Assembly (NCBI RefSeq): GCF_024158915.1
Contig: NZ_JAMZGF010000058.1
Coordinates: 1 to 33,248, forward strand
DNA: 33,248 nucleotides
Reading direction: 5' to 3'
DNA from: Chryseobacterium sp. S0630
GTDB taxonomy: Bacteria > Bacteroidota > Bacteroidia > Flavobacteriales > Weeksellaceae
Part shown: one piece after another, positions 23,329-30,378 of the stretch
How positions within the stretch are numbered: the stretch's first letter is position 1
Layout of the letters: the number at the start of each line of letters is the position of its first letter
The notes under the pieces: generated by a model
Database searches by the model: none
What the model saw: only the letters and a program-made list of their open reading frames with translations
What the model was told of the DNA's origin: nothing
Position numbers and translations under genes: made by a program

Positions 23329-23511
23329 TTAGCAGCATTTTGCTGGCCATCCACCACCACATACAGCTCTCATACCATTCATATAGCAGTACTGTGAATT
23401 ACAGTTACAAGTTCCTGGCTCACCTGCTGAACCAGCTTTAATAACTCTCATTTCGTTTCTGCTCATTTCGTTTTTCATGGCATTTAAGCTCAGCTTTTGT
23501 AATTTTTTCAT
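23329..23511 (-). CDS. Six-cysteine leader peptide precursor A
   Basis: 60 residues: leader MKKLQKLSLNAMKNEMSRNE then MRVIKAGS, followed by a core SAGEPGTCNCNSQYC...AVCGGGWPAKCC with six cysteines in pattern CxCx4Cx8Cx7CC. Leader nucleotides are almost unchanged from peptide B while core residues differ except for cysteines and a few glycines, the usual mark of duplicated bacteriocin-like precursors. It follows the C39-like/VKOR/DsbA-like gene by 81 nt, with no TAnnTTTG box in that gap, so it is probably transcribed from the operon promoter, with the hairpin after it favouring this gene. Confidence 0.82.
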   Translation of the reverse strand: MKKLQKLSLNAMKNEMSRNEMRVIKAGSAGEPGTCNCNSQYCYMNGMRAVCGGGWPAKCC

Positions 23512-23592
23512 AGAAATTTGTTTTAATTTGTTTGCCTACTCTTTAGATTTTCGGCTTCCTCTTTGTATAATTATTATAATAATTTTCTTCTT

Positions 23593-25209
23593 TTATCTGT
23601 ATTCAACCTCCAATTCTTCTACAGAATCAAGCTGTTCATTCCATTCATCCTCAATAAGATCCGGCATAAATACTTCCATATACTTTTTATTAAGTCTTAC
23701 AGGAAATGCATAGTCGTTGATAAAGTAATGCGGTGTGAAAAACAGGTTATTCTGTAAATTTTCATAAGAAACAGAAACCAGTTTATTCAGTAGAAAGGTT
23801 CTGTTATCAAGAGTTGTACTATATTTTTTCAACCATTTCTCTGCCTGTCTGTGACTATACCAGTCATGAAGAGCTTCAATAAATTTATCTTCGCCTTTTG
23901 TTTGATAAATGTTCAGGAGCTGAATCAGCATCTCTTCTACTTCAGCTGTTACGACTCCTGTCATATTAAATCTGATTTTGATGTTGACCTGATTTTTATA
24001 TTGATTATAAATTCTTTGTAAAAAATCATGCGCTTCTCTACAGTATCCGCACAAAGGGCTTGTAATAAAAGTAATTGTAACAGGCGCATTTGGATTTCCC
24101 AACAAGATTGGCTCAGCCTTTAAATGGAGAGGTTCTGTGCTCGTCAGTATATTTTTAAAATAAGGATAATGTCTGATATATCGGGAATCAAATTCAGTAT
24201 CTTTCTTTAGTTTACCATAGCCTATAAGTGCTTTTTTAACAAAGAAATAGGCTCCGGCAAAAGCAGCAGCGACTGCAGCCAGGAGAGAAATCGTTGTAAA
24301 ATCAATGTTTACTTTACTCAAAATCCCTGTCATATTAAACATCAGATAAATGAGTTGTGCATAAATTACCCCAATAATACTCAAGCATATCGGACACCAT
24401 TTTTTCTCTACTTTCATTTGGAAATAAATAGAATATAAAGTAAATGGAATGCATGCCAGCAGAGAAACTCCAATGAGAAAATAATAGTTATTGAGAAAAT
24501 CCTGATTGAGCACTACCAATGATAAAAGCTGAGTTCCAAAAAGAAAAATACTGAGATCACTTAATTTGAAACCTGCAATCTTTCCTTTTTCAGAATTGAT
24601 AATCTGAATGCAGCTTGACTTTTCACTGCCATCACAAAGCTGAGCAGAAAAACCGGATTCAAAACCTAATTCTGTTTTTATAGCTTCGAAAGAAAAAAAC
24701 AATCCTATCATTGTAATGAATCCAAAGCCACTTAAAAACCATCCTCCAATAAAAAACAATATCAAAAAGACAGCGCAAATGATCAACGTCGGTAACAATT
24801 TGGCATAAAAAGAATCAGATGATTTTGTAATTTCCCCATTATTTTCAGCTGCAAGTACTGCTCCGGTCCATACATTCTCCATTTCAGTGAGGGAAATACT
24901 TTTCTGAACCCCTTCATGATCAGTATATAAAATATTTTGTCCTTTTTTTTCTATATATGATAAAATCAAATGTCCGTTTCCTACATCCAATATGGTAAGA
25001 AAAGTATCCGGTAAATGATCAAAATCCTGGAATTCAATTGTAAAAGCACCATTTGGAATACCAAAAAAGCTGAGAGCATCACTGAAAGCCAAAAGACTTG
25101 GAGTCTCTGGATGTGATTCTACCTGATAGATGTAATCATTCTTATCAATCTTTACATCAATTGATTTCAGATATAAAAACACAGCGTTAATTTCTTTTCT
25201 TAATTCCAT
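23593..25209 (-). CDS. C39-like pseudo-peptidase / VKOR / DsbA-like thioredoxin fusion
   Basis: 538 residues from the ATG at 25209; the frame runs to a TTG at 25242, which would overlap the GLPGLI stop. Residues ~1-120 resemble a peptidase C39 fold (HPETPSLLAFSDALSFFGI, later GHLILSYI) but have no cysteine at the catalytic place, so it is probably a binding domain. Then come membrane helices from ~140 and a VKOR domain with both redox pairs (C192/C200 in LCDGSEKSSC, C272/C275 in WCPICL). The C-terminal thioredoxin domain has CGYC (C387, C390) and a cis-Pro TP. Such fusions make disulphides in exported proteins with a quinone as oxidant. Next to two six-Cys peptides, these are the natural substrates (inference). 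Confidence 0.9.
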   Translation of the reverse strand: MELRKEINAVFLYLKSIDVKIDKNDYIYQVESHPETPSLLAFSDALSFFGIPNGAFTIEFQDFDHLPDTFLTILDVGNGHLILSYIEKKGQNILYTDHEGVQKSISLTEMENVWTGAVLAAENNGEITKSSDSFYAKLLPTLIICAVFLILFFIGGWFLSGFGFITMIGLFFSFEAIKTELGFESGFSAQLCDGSEKSSCIQIINSEKGKIAGFKLSDLSIFLFGTQLLSLVVLNQDFLNNYYFLIGVSLLACIPFTLYSIYFQMKVEKKWCPICLSIIGVIYAQLIYLMFNMTGILSKVNIDFTTISLLAAVAAAFAGAYFFVKKALIGYGKLKKDTEFDSRYIRHYPYFKNILTSTEPLHLKAEPILLGNPNAPVTITFITSPLCGYCREAHDFLQRIYNQYKNQVNIKIRFNMTGVVTAEVEEMLIQLLNIYQTKGEDKFIEALHDWYSHRQAEKWLKKYSTTLDNRTFLLNKLVSVSYENLQNNLFFTPHYFINDYAFPVRLNKKYMEVFMPDLIEDEWNEQLDSVEELEVEYR

Positions 25210-25231
25210 GGTTATAGTTGGTTTGTTTATA

Positions 25232-26005
25232 CTATCTTTCAATAGTATTATCGTTGTCCTGATAATATTTTTTTATTGATTCTGCCTGTTGGTGCATTTT
25301 ATTCATGATTTCGGAACTTTTACTAACATCTGTCATGCTTTGCATCAAAATTGGCAGAGGGTCATTTATGAAGTTTTCTTTACTTTTTATATAGGCTTCT
25401 TTTGACATTACAACATCATCCATTACTGATTCTGTTTGCAATGTAGCCCTGACATTTTTTCTGCTCCCTTTAAATTTCCACTGATACTCGTTAGCATCAT
25501 CTCTTAGCTCTATGATCAATCCAGGAAGCCCCATAAAAACATAAGGTCCATCAAAAACCGGAATATCCTGAGTAAACCAAGCTATCCAAGACCTTCCTCC
25601 ATAATGGGTTTCTGCTTTTTGTACTTGAAGCGTTTCGATATTTCTTTTTTCAGGTAAAAGCTTCCAATGAAGATCAGGATATTCTTTATAGGAAATAATA
25701 CCTATAAATAAATCATCTTTCAGAATAACAGATGAATTACCAAGATCTTTTATTACCTTAAAATTCATTGTTCCTAATGATAAAACCGGGGATTGTGATG
25801 TAAAAAGAGAATCAGATTCCCACTTCTCTTTTCGAATGAATACAGATCTTTTATCAAGACTGTCCAAATAGAATATATCGGTCTTTATCGTCTTATTTTT
25901 GATAGAGGGTTTATAGGTAAGTTCATAATAAAAACGATGAACCTGCCCTTTACAAGCACAGGAAAATAAAACTACAAATAAAACGAAAAGATTAACTTTT
26001 TTCAT
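25232..26005 (-). CDS. GLPGLI family secreted protein
   Basis: 257 residues with a lipoprotein-like signal (MKKVNLFVLFVVLFSCACKGQ). The family name motif is seen as VFMGLPGLIIELRDD near 155-170, preceded by WIAWFTQDIPVFDGPY, both characteristic of GLPGLI/Porph_ging proteins of Bacteroidetes. Function unknown; in flavobacteria they often sit in operons with small leader peptides or TonB receptors. It is the first gene of the peptide operon, driven by the best-formed promoter in this part of the window, and its stop is 22 nt before the ATG of the fusion gene. Confidence 0.9.
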   Translation of the reverse strand: MKKVNLFVLFVVLFSCACKGQVHRFYYELTYKPSIKNKTIKTDIFYLDSLDKRSVFIRKEKWESDSLFTSQSPVLSLGTMNFKVIKDLGNSSVILKDDLFIGIISYKEYPDLHWKLLPEKRNIETLQVQKAETHYGGRSWIAWFTQDIPVFDGPYVFMGLPGLIIELRDDANEYQWKFKGSRKNVRATLQTESVMDDVVMSKEAYIKSKENFINDPLPILMQSMTDVSKSSEIMNKMHQQAESIKKYYQDNDNTIER

Positions 26006-26028
26006 TTTGGGTCTTCATGGTACTGATC

Positions 26029-26057
26029 CAAATATATCTCTTTTTATTGAAATACAA
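26029..26057 (-). promoter_or_regulatory. Bacteroidetes-type promoter of the peptide operon
   Basis: On the minus strand TTG (26057-26055), an 18-nt spacer and TATATTTG (26036-26029), matching TTG-N17-23-TAnnTTTG. It lies 23 nt before the GLPGLI ATG. The rest of the 26006-26312 gap holds the nth terminator and AT-rich sequence with no gene. Confidence 0.75.
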
Positions 26058-26228
26058 TACCTCTGTAATTATTTACAGCAAAGAAAATTTTGAAAGATCC
26101 ATTATTGTCTCCAAATGATACTATAAATCAAACAGATAAAGTTAAATTCATAAAATAGAGATTTTTTGGTGAAAATTTATAAATATCCTTTATTGGTGAA
26201 AAAAAAAGCCAAAAAGCAATTTATGAGA

Positions 26229-26255
26229 TAAAAAAAAACACCAAGAAATGGTGTT
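26229..26255 (-). terminator. Intrinsic terminator of nth
   Basis: AACACCA (26237-26243) pairs with TGGTGTT (26249-26255). On the minus strand the hairpin is followed by an 8-9 nt T-run. It insulates the peptide operon promoter from nth. Confidence 0.8.
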
Positions 26256-26312
26256 CATATACTGATATTAAAAGCCGAAAACAGCTTAAATAATCTTAAA
26301 AAATGTTAATCC

Positions 26313-26933
26313 TTATTTCTCAAACATCATTTTCGTAATAAAATCCTTCTCTCCTTTTCCTCTTGCCGGAGAATATTCTCTTCCATAGAAAATGATCTGA
26401 AGGTGAAGTTTGTTCCATACTTCTTCAGGGAATAAATTCTTAGCATCACGCTCTGTTTCCACCACATTTTTTCCGGAGGTAAGTTTCCATTGTGTCATCA
26501 GACGATGAATGTGTGTATCTACCGGAAAAGCAGGAAATCCAAATCCCTGGCTCATAACAACAGAAGCCGTCTTGTGCCCTACTCCAGGAAGTGCTTCTAA
26601 TTCCTCATAAGTCTGTGGAACAATACCATTATGTCTTTCCAGCAGAAGTTCTGCCATTCTCTTCAGGTTTTTAGCCTTTGTATTGGAAAGTCCGATTTCT
26701 TTGATCAGCTCTTTGATTTCAAATTCTTCCAGTTTGGCCATTCTTTGGGGAGTTCCTGCCACGGCAAAAAGATCAGGCGTAACCTGATTAACTTTTTTGT
26801 CTGTAGTCTGCGCAGAAAGCGCTACAGCAACCATCAATGTATAGGGATCGGTATGATCTAACGGAATAGGTGTAGTGGGATATAATTTTTCCAGTTCTAT
26901 CTGAACGAGCTCAGCTCTTTGTTTTTTTGTCAT
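26313..26933 (-). CDS. nth: Endonuclease III, form without the iron-sulphur cluster
   Basis: 206 residues from the ATG at 26933; a TTG at 26954 is in frame, but overlaps the promoter. It is a DNA glycosylase/AP lyase for oxidised pyrimidines in base excision repair. The helix-hairpin-helix LPGVGHKTASVV carries the catalytic Lys (K121), and FPVDTHIHRL the catalytic Asp (D139). The C-terminal C-x6-C-x2-C-x5-C loop that binds 4Fe-4S in E. coli Nth is absent: the end reads FYGREYSPARGKGEKDFITK with no cysteine. Otherwise typical. Divergent from bcp with overlapping promoters. Confidence 0.93.
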   Translation of the reverse strand: MTKKQRAELVQIELEKLYPTTPIPLDHTDPYTLMVAVALSAQTTDKKVNQVTPDLFAVAGTPQRMAKLEEFEIKELIKEIGLSNTKAKNLKRMAELLLERHNGIVPQTYEELEALPGVGHKTASVVMSQGFGFPAFPVDTHIHRLMTQWKLTSGKNVVETERDAKNLFPEEVWNKLHLQIIFYGREYSPARGKGEKDFITKMMFEK

Positions 26934-26941
26934 GTATGCCT

Positions 26942-26959
26942 TAAATTTGAACAAAATTA
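26942..26959. promoter_or_regulatory. Overlapping divergent -7 boxes of nth and bcp
   Basis: Plus strand TAAATTTG (26942-26949) for bcp, 17 nt before its ATG; minus strand TAATTTTG (26959-26952) for nth, 18 nt before its ATG. The gap is only 33 bp, so the two promoters must compete or be co-regulated. Confidence 0.6.
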
Positions 26960-26966
26960 AATCATT

Positions 26967-27416
26967 ATGCTGAAAGTTGGAGATAAATTACCTGAATTTG
27001 AAGGATTCAATCAAGACGGAGAAACAGTAACCTCATCAAAATTAATTGGAAAAAAGCTGGTCGTTTTCTTCTATCCTCAAGCGAGTACACCAACCTGTAC
27101 AGTGGAAGCCTGCAACCTGAGCGATAATTATTCTAAGCTTGAAAAAGCAGGATTTCAATTACTGGGAGTAAGTGGAGACACGGTAAAAAAGCAGAAAAAT
27201 TTCCATAGCAAATTTGCATTCCCTTATGATCTTATCGCAGATGAAAAGCGAGATATTATCGAAAAATTCGGAGTATGGCAGGAGAAAAAAACGTTTGGAA
27301 AAACGTATATGGGAATTGTAAGAACCACTTTTATTTTTGATGAAAATGGAGTTTGTACAAGAGTGATTGAAAAAGTAACTTCAAAGACTGCTGCGGAGCA
27401 GATTCTGGAAGGATAA
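26967..27416 (+). CDS. bcp: Thioredoxin-dependent thiol peroxidase (Bcp/PrxQ)
   Basis: 149 residues. It reduces hydrogen peroxide and organic peroxides, using thioredoxin as reductant, in the cytoplasm. MLKVGDKLPEFEGFNQDGE opens the AhpC/TSA fold, and ASTPTCTVEACNL supplies the peroxidatic Cys (C44) and the resolving Cys five residues later (C49), the BCP arrangement. FPYDLIADEKRDIIEKFGVW and RTTFIFDENG are further family marks. It shares a 33-bp divergent promoter region with nth, pairing oxidised-base repair with peroxide removal. Confidence 0.96.
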   Translation: MLKVGDKLPEFEGFNQDGETVTSSKLIGKKLVVFFYPQASTPTCTVEACNLSDNYSKLEKAGFQLLGVSGDTVKKQKNFHSKFAFPYDLIADEKRDIIEKFGVWQEKKTFGKTYMGIVRTTFIFDENGVCTRVIEKVTSKTAAEQILEG

Positions 27417-27440
27417 TTCTTTGTTAAACACAAATATCAC

Positions 27441-27496
27441 AAAAGCATTCACAAATAACATGATGTACAATCTATACGTTATTTGTGAAAGCTTTT
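27441..27496. terminator. Strong bidirectional terminator between bcp and the GNAT gene
   Basis: A 19-nt arm 27441-27459 (AAAAGCATTCACAAATAAC) pairs with 27478-27496 with a single mismatch, loop 18 nt, A-run left and T-run right. Confidence 0.85.
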
Positions 27497-27504
27497 TTAT
27501 GTTT

Positions 27505-28038
27505 TTATTCTGTTTCGTAGTAATTTAATTCTTCTGTTTCACCAGGAAGTATAACATGTTTTTTAAACCTCAGCCCTAGTTTTTCAATCAGTTTTTGGGA
27601 AGAAATATTATCTTTTGAAATGATGGCAGATATTTTTGTTAATCCAAAATCATCCATCCCAATAGATTTCACTTTCTGAGCTGCCTCATAAGCATAGCCT
27701 TTGCCTTCAAACTCTTCCAATAAAGAATATCCGATATCCACAATATCAAGCCCTTCCCTTTCGAAGATTCCTACTGCACCTACTTTTTCATTTCCTTCTT
27801 TGGTTACTAAAAGATAGTTTCCAAATCCCAGTCTTTCAATCTGTGGAGCAAATCTGTTGAGGATATAATTTTCAGCATCTTCAATGGAATTTACATTGCG
27901 GTTGCCGATATGTTGAATAAATTTGGGTCTGTTATAAAGTTCAAAGACAAAATCTTTGTCTTCACGGGACATAGGGCGAAGGATTAATCGCTCAGTCTCA
28001 TAGGTATTATTTGCGCTTGGGTGTTTTTTTGGGCTCAT
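27505..28038 (-). CDS. GNAT-family N-acetyltransferase, RimJ/RimL type
   Basis: 177 residues. It opens YETERLILRPMSREDKDFVFELYNRP, has the core strand EKVGAVGIFEREGLDIVDIGYSLLEEFEGKGYAYEAA with a good acetyl-CoA loop (EGKGYA), and the late NISSQKLIEKLGLRF motif. It acetylates an unknown amine. Its 5' end overlaps the 3' end of the upstream secreted-protein gene by 32 nt in another frame; a shorter start is not obvious because no Met occurs before the ERLILRP motif. Last gene of the five-gene minus-strand operon. Confidence 0.85.
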   Translation of the reverse strand: MSPKKHPSANNTYETERLILRPMSREDKDFVFELYNRPKFIQHIGNRNVNSIEDAENYILNRFAPQIERLGFGNYLLVTKEGNEKVGAVGIFEREGLDIVDIGYSLLEEFEGKGYAYEAAQKVKSIGMDDFGLTKISAIISKDNISSQKLIEKLGLRFKKHVILPGETEELNYYETE

Positions 28039-28669
28039 CTTTCTTTGGTTCTTCTTTTTTTTCGATTTTTAAAAGTCTCGGGTTATTAGCACATTTTTTA
28101 TTGTAAAGCTCAATATAAGTTCCATTGTCTTTGACATTGCTTACAGCACCAGTAGATTTATTTACTGTAACTGTATAATGTGTTTTCTGGTATGGACATT
28201 CTTTTGAGGTTAGTTTTCCAAGGTCCAGATAGTAATTCGACTTATCTTCATGATAATTACCAGCAAGGTCCTTAAACTCCTCATCTACCATATATCCGTC
28301 AGCAGCTAATACAATAGCTGCTTCCTGAGCATTATCAATTCTATCTACAAACTTCTTCAGTCCTTCGACATCCGTAACGTAATTTACTTTACCTCCTTCC
28401 GAATAAGCGATATAATAAAAACTGTCTTCACTAGGGAAAAGATTGAATCCTGAGAATTGAGGAGTATAGTCTACCTTACCCGAAATCTTTATTTCCTGTC
28501 CTTTCCCATAGCTGTTGTATACCAACACCCATGAATCTACCCTATTACCGGGATTGATCTGCTGCAAAATAGCAGGAATGCTTGAAAACTTTTTCTTCTC
28601 CTGGGCAAATCCTAAGACTCCCAAAAGTAAAAATGTAAGAATTGTAAATCGGGTTGCAGTTTTAATCAT
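28007..28669 (-). CDS. Secreted protein of unknown function
   Basis: 220 residues with a signal peptide MIKTATRFTILTFLLLGVLGFAQ. The mature part has no enzyme motif that I recognise; two Cys (ECPYQ and KKCANN) could pair. The C-terminus is a Lys/Glu/Pro tail (KKEEPKKDEPKKTPKRK) of low complexity that overlaps the next gene by 32 nt, so the tail could partly be a product of read-on into the next gene's start. It is preceded by manC in the same operon. Confidence 0.65.
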   Translation of the reverse strand: MIKTATRFTILTFLLLGVLGFAQEKKKFSSIPAILQQINPGNRVDSWVLVYNSYGKGQEIKISGKVDYTPQFSGFNLFPSEDSFYYIAYSEGGKVNYVTDVEGLKKFVDRIDNAQEAAIVLAADGYMVDEEFKDLAGNYHEDKSNYYLDLGKLTSKECPYQKTHYTVTVNKSTGAVSNVKDNGTYIELYNKKCANNPRLLKIEKKEEPKKDEPKKTPKRK

Positions 28670-28701
28670 AATTTAAAAATCAGCAGAAAATATACCAAAT
28701 A

Positions 28702-29784
28702 TTACATAAACTTCTCGCCCTTCTTAAAGTTTTTTAAGTCAAGAACATAATCTTTAATAAGTTGATCGTTATCCCTCGGGCAGATAAGAAGCGCTTTATC
28801 TGTATCTACAACGATGTAGTTTTCAAGGCCGTCAATGATCACTGCCTTGTTATTATTCTTTAAACGGATAATATTTCCTTTTGAGTTATAGGAAAGTAAA
28901 TGCTTCAATTTTACAGCATTTCCATCTTTATCTTTATCTGTATTTTCATATACGGAAGTCCATGTACCCAGATCGCTCCATCCTAGATCTGAAGGAATCA
29001 CGTAAACATTCTTTGCCTTTTCTAAAATTCCATTATCAATGGAAATCTTCTGAACCTTTGGATAAATGGTTTCAATACAGCTGTTTTCTTTTTCCGAATT
29101 GTATTCACAAGCCATAAAATGCTGCATCATCTCTGGAAGATAAAGATCAAAAGCATGGTGAATGCTTTTCACATTCCAAACGAAAATCCCTGCATTCCAC
29201 AGGAAATCACCACTTTCTAAGAAGCTTTGGGCAATTTCAAGGATAGGTTTTTCCGTGAATGTTTTCACTTTAAAATATTCTGATCCTTTTTTTTCTACAA
29301 ACTGAATATAGCCATAGCCTGTGTCAGGTCTTGTTGGAGTTATCCCTAATGTTACCAGATAATCATGCTGTGAAGCTACCTCAAATGCCAGCTCCACTTT
29401 TTCCAGAAATACGTCCTCTTTAAGGATCAGATGATCTGCCGGCAATACAATCATGGTTGCATCCGGATTAATCTCAGCAATTTTGTTAGCCATATACAGA
29501 TTACAAGCTGCTGTATTCTTCATCAACGGCTCACCCACAATATTCTCTTCAGGAATTTCCGGAAGCTGCTGATGGGAAACAGGAACATATTCTTTATTCG
29601 TAATCACGAATATCTGCTCTTTAGGAATTACCTTGCTGATTCGGTCATAGGTCTGCTGAATCATGGTACGCCCGGTTCCTAAAATATCCTGAAACTGTTT
29701 TGGAAATTTCTGCGTGCTCATAGGCCAGAACCGGCTTCCGATTCCCCCCGCCATTATAACGCAGTATCTATCTGATTTTAACAT
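28702..29784 (-). CDS. manC: Mannose-1-phosphate guanylyltransferase
   Basis: 360 residues. It makes GDP-mannose from GTP and mannose-1-phosphate for surface polysaccharides and glycoproteins. The pyrophosphorylase signature is VIMAGGIGSRFWPMST with FPKQF (residues 9-31), followed by VLPADHLI and GYGYIQFVEK, LWNAGIFVWNV and SDLGWSDLGTWTSVYE. It is the single-domain type, without a C-terminal isomerase. Third in the operon tolC-sprT-manC; the gap to sprT is 2 nt. It could supply GDP-mannose to glycosyltransferases such as those at 21507-23262, but that link is only speculation. Confidence 0.95.
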   Translation of the reverse strand: MLKSDRYCVIMAGGIGSRFWPMSTQKFPKQFQDILGTGRTMIQQTYDRISKVIPKEQIFVITNKEYVPVSHQQLPEIPEENIVGEPLMKNTAACNLYMANKIAEINPDATMIVLPADHLILKEDVFLEKVELAFEVASQHDYLVTLGITPTRPDTGYGYIQFVEKKGSEYFKVKTFTEKPILEIAQSFLESGDFLWNAGIFVWNVKSIHHAFDLYLPEMMQHFMACEYNSEKENSCIETIYPKVQKISIDNGILEKAKNVYVIPSDLGWSDLGTWTSVYENTDKDKDGNAVKLKHLLSYNSKGNIIRLKNNNKAVIIDGLENYIVVDTDKALLICPRDNDQLIKDYVLDLKNFKKGEKFM

Positions 29785-29786
29785 TC

Positions 29787-30377
29787 TTAGCTACATTTTT
29801 CTACCCTCGCTAAAGGCTTGAAAGAATACTTCCTTCCAGTAGCCAGGTTCTTACAAAGATAGTTTTTTTTAACCAGACCTTCTAATAAATACTTTTCGTT
29901 GCGATAGATAAAAAATTCTCCCTTTTTAAGTTCCTCGATAAATTGCAGAGTATCATCCTGTTTCTCAGTATGGAAATATCTTACCAGATCAGGGCTTGCC
30001 ATGAAATTGGCTTTGGGTGATTTTGAAAATTTTATGATGATAGGTTTGAGTTCTTCATCATAAATCTCAAGACTTTCCAGGAGCATATTTCTGAAAGTTT
30101 CTTTCCATTCGTTGCCGTGGGGAGAAATTCTTCGTCCATATTTTTCGAAAGCAATCAGATGAGCAAGCTCATGAGTCAGTACAAAGAAAAAAAGTTGTGG
30201 AGTAAGGGTAGAATTTACCGTAATTTCATGAGAATTATCTGGAAGCTTTCTATAATCTCCCAGTTTTGAATTTCTGTTTCTTGTGACTTTTATATGTATA
30301 TAGTAATCTGAAAACCAGATTCTTAAATATTTAAGCGTATTTTGAGGTAAGTATTTTTCTAATGATTTGATTGGCAT
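29787..30377 (-). CDS. SprT-like zinc metalloprotease
   Basis: 196 residues. The gluzincin motif THELAHLIAF (H69, E70, H73) is followed by SPHGNEWKETFRNML, whose His is the likely third zinc ligand, as in SprT/Spartan-type proteases. C-terminal strands (YRNEKYLLEGLVKKNYLCKNLATGRKYSFKPLARVEKC) form the small beta domain seen in bacterial SprT, with two Cys instead of a full Zn ribbon. Eukaryotic members cleave DNA-protein crosslinks; the bacterial role is unclear. It is 1 nt after the tolC-like gene. Confidence 0.88.
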   Translation of the reverse strand: MPIKSLEKYLPQNTLKYLRIWFSDYYIHIKVTRNRNSKLGDYRKLPDNSHEITVNSTLTPQLFFFVLTHELAHLIAFEKYGRRISPHGNEWKETFRNMLLESLEIYDEELKPIIIKFSKSPKANFMASPDLVRYFHTEKQDDTLQFIEELKKGEFFIYRNEKYLLEGLVKKNYLCKNLATGRKYSFKPLARVEKCS

Positions 30378-30378
30378 T

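Noticed and set aside
20915..26005. Capsule or LPS biosynthesis locus
   Set aside because: Two glycosyltransferase-like families are present, but there are no Wzx/Wzy, sugar-nucleotide or transport genes nearby, and small leader peptides and a VKOR fusion are interleaved. It is not excluded for the GT substrates.
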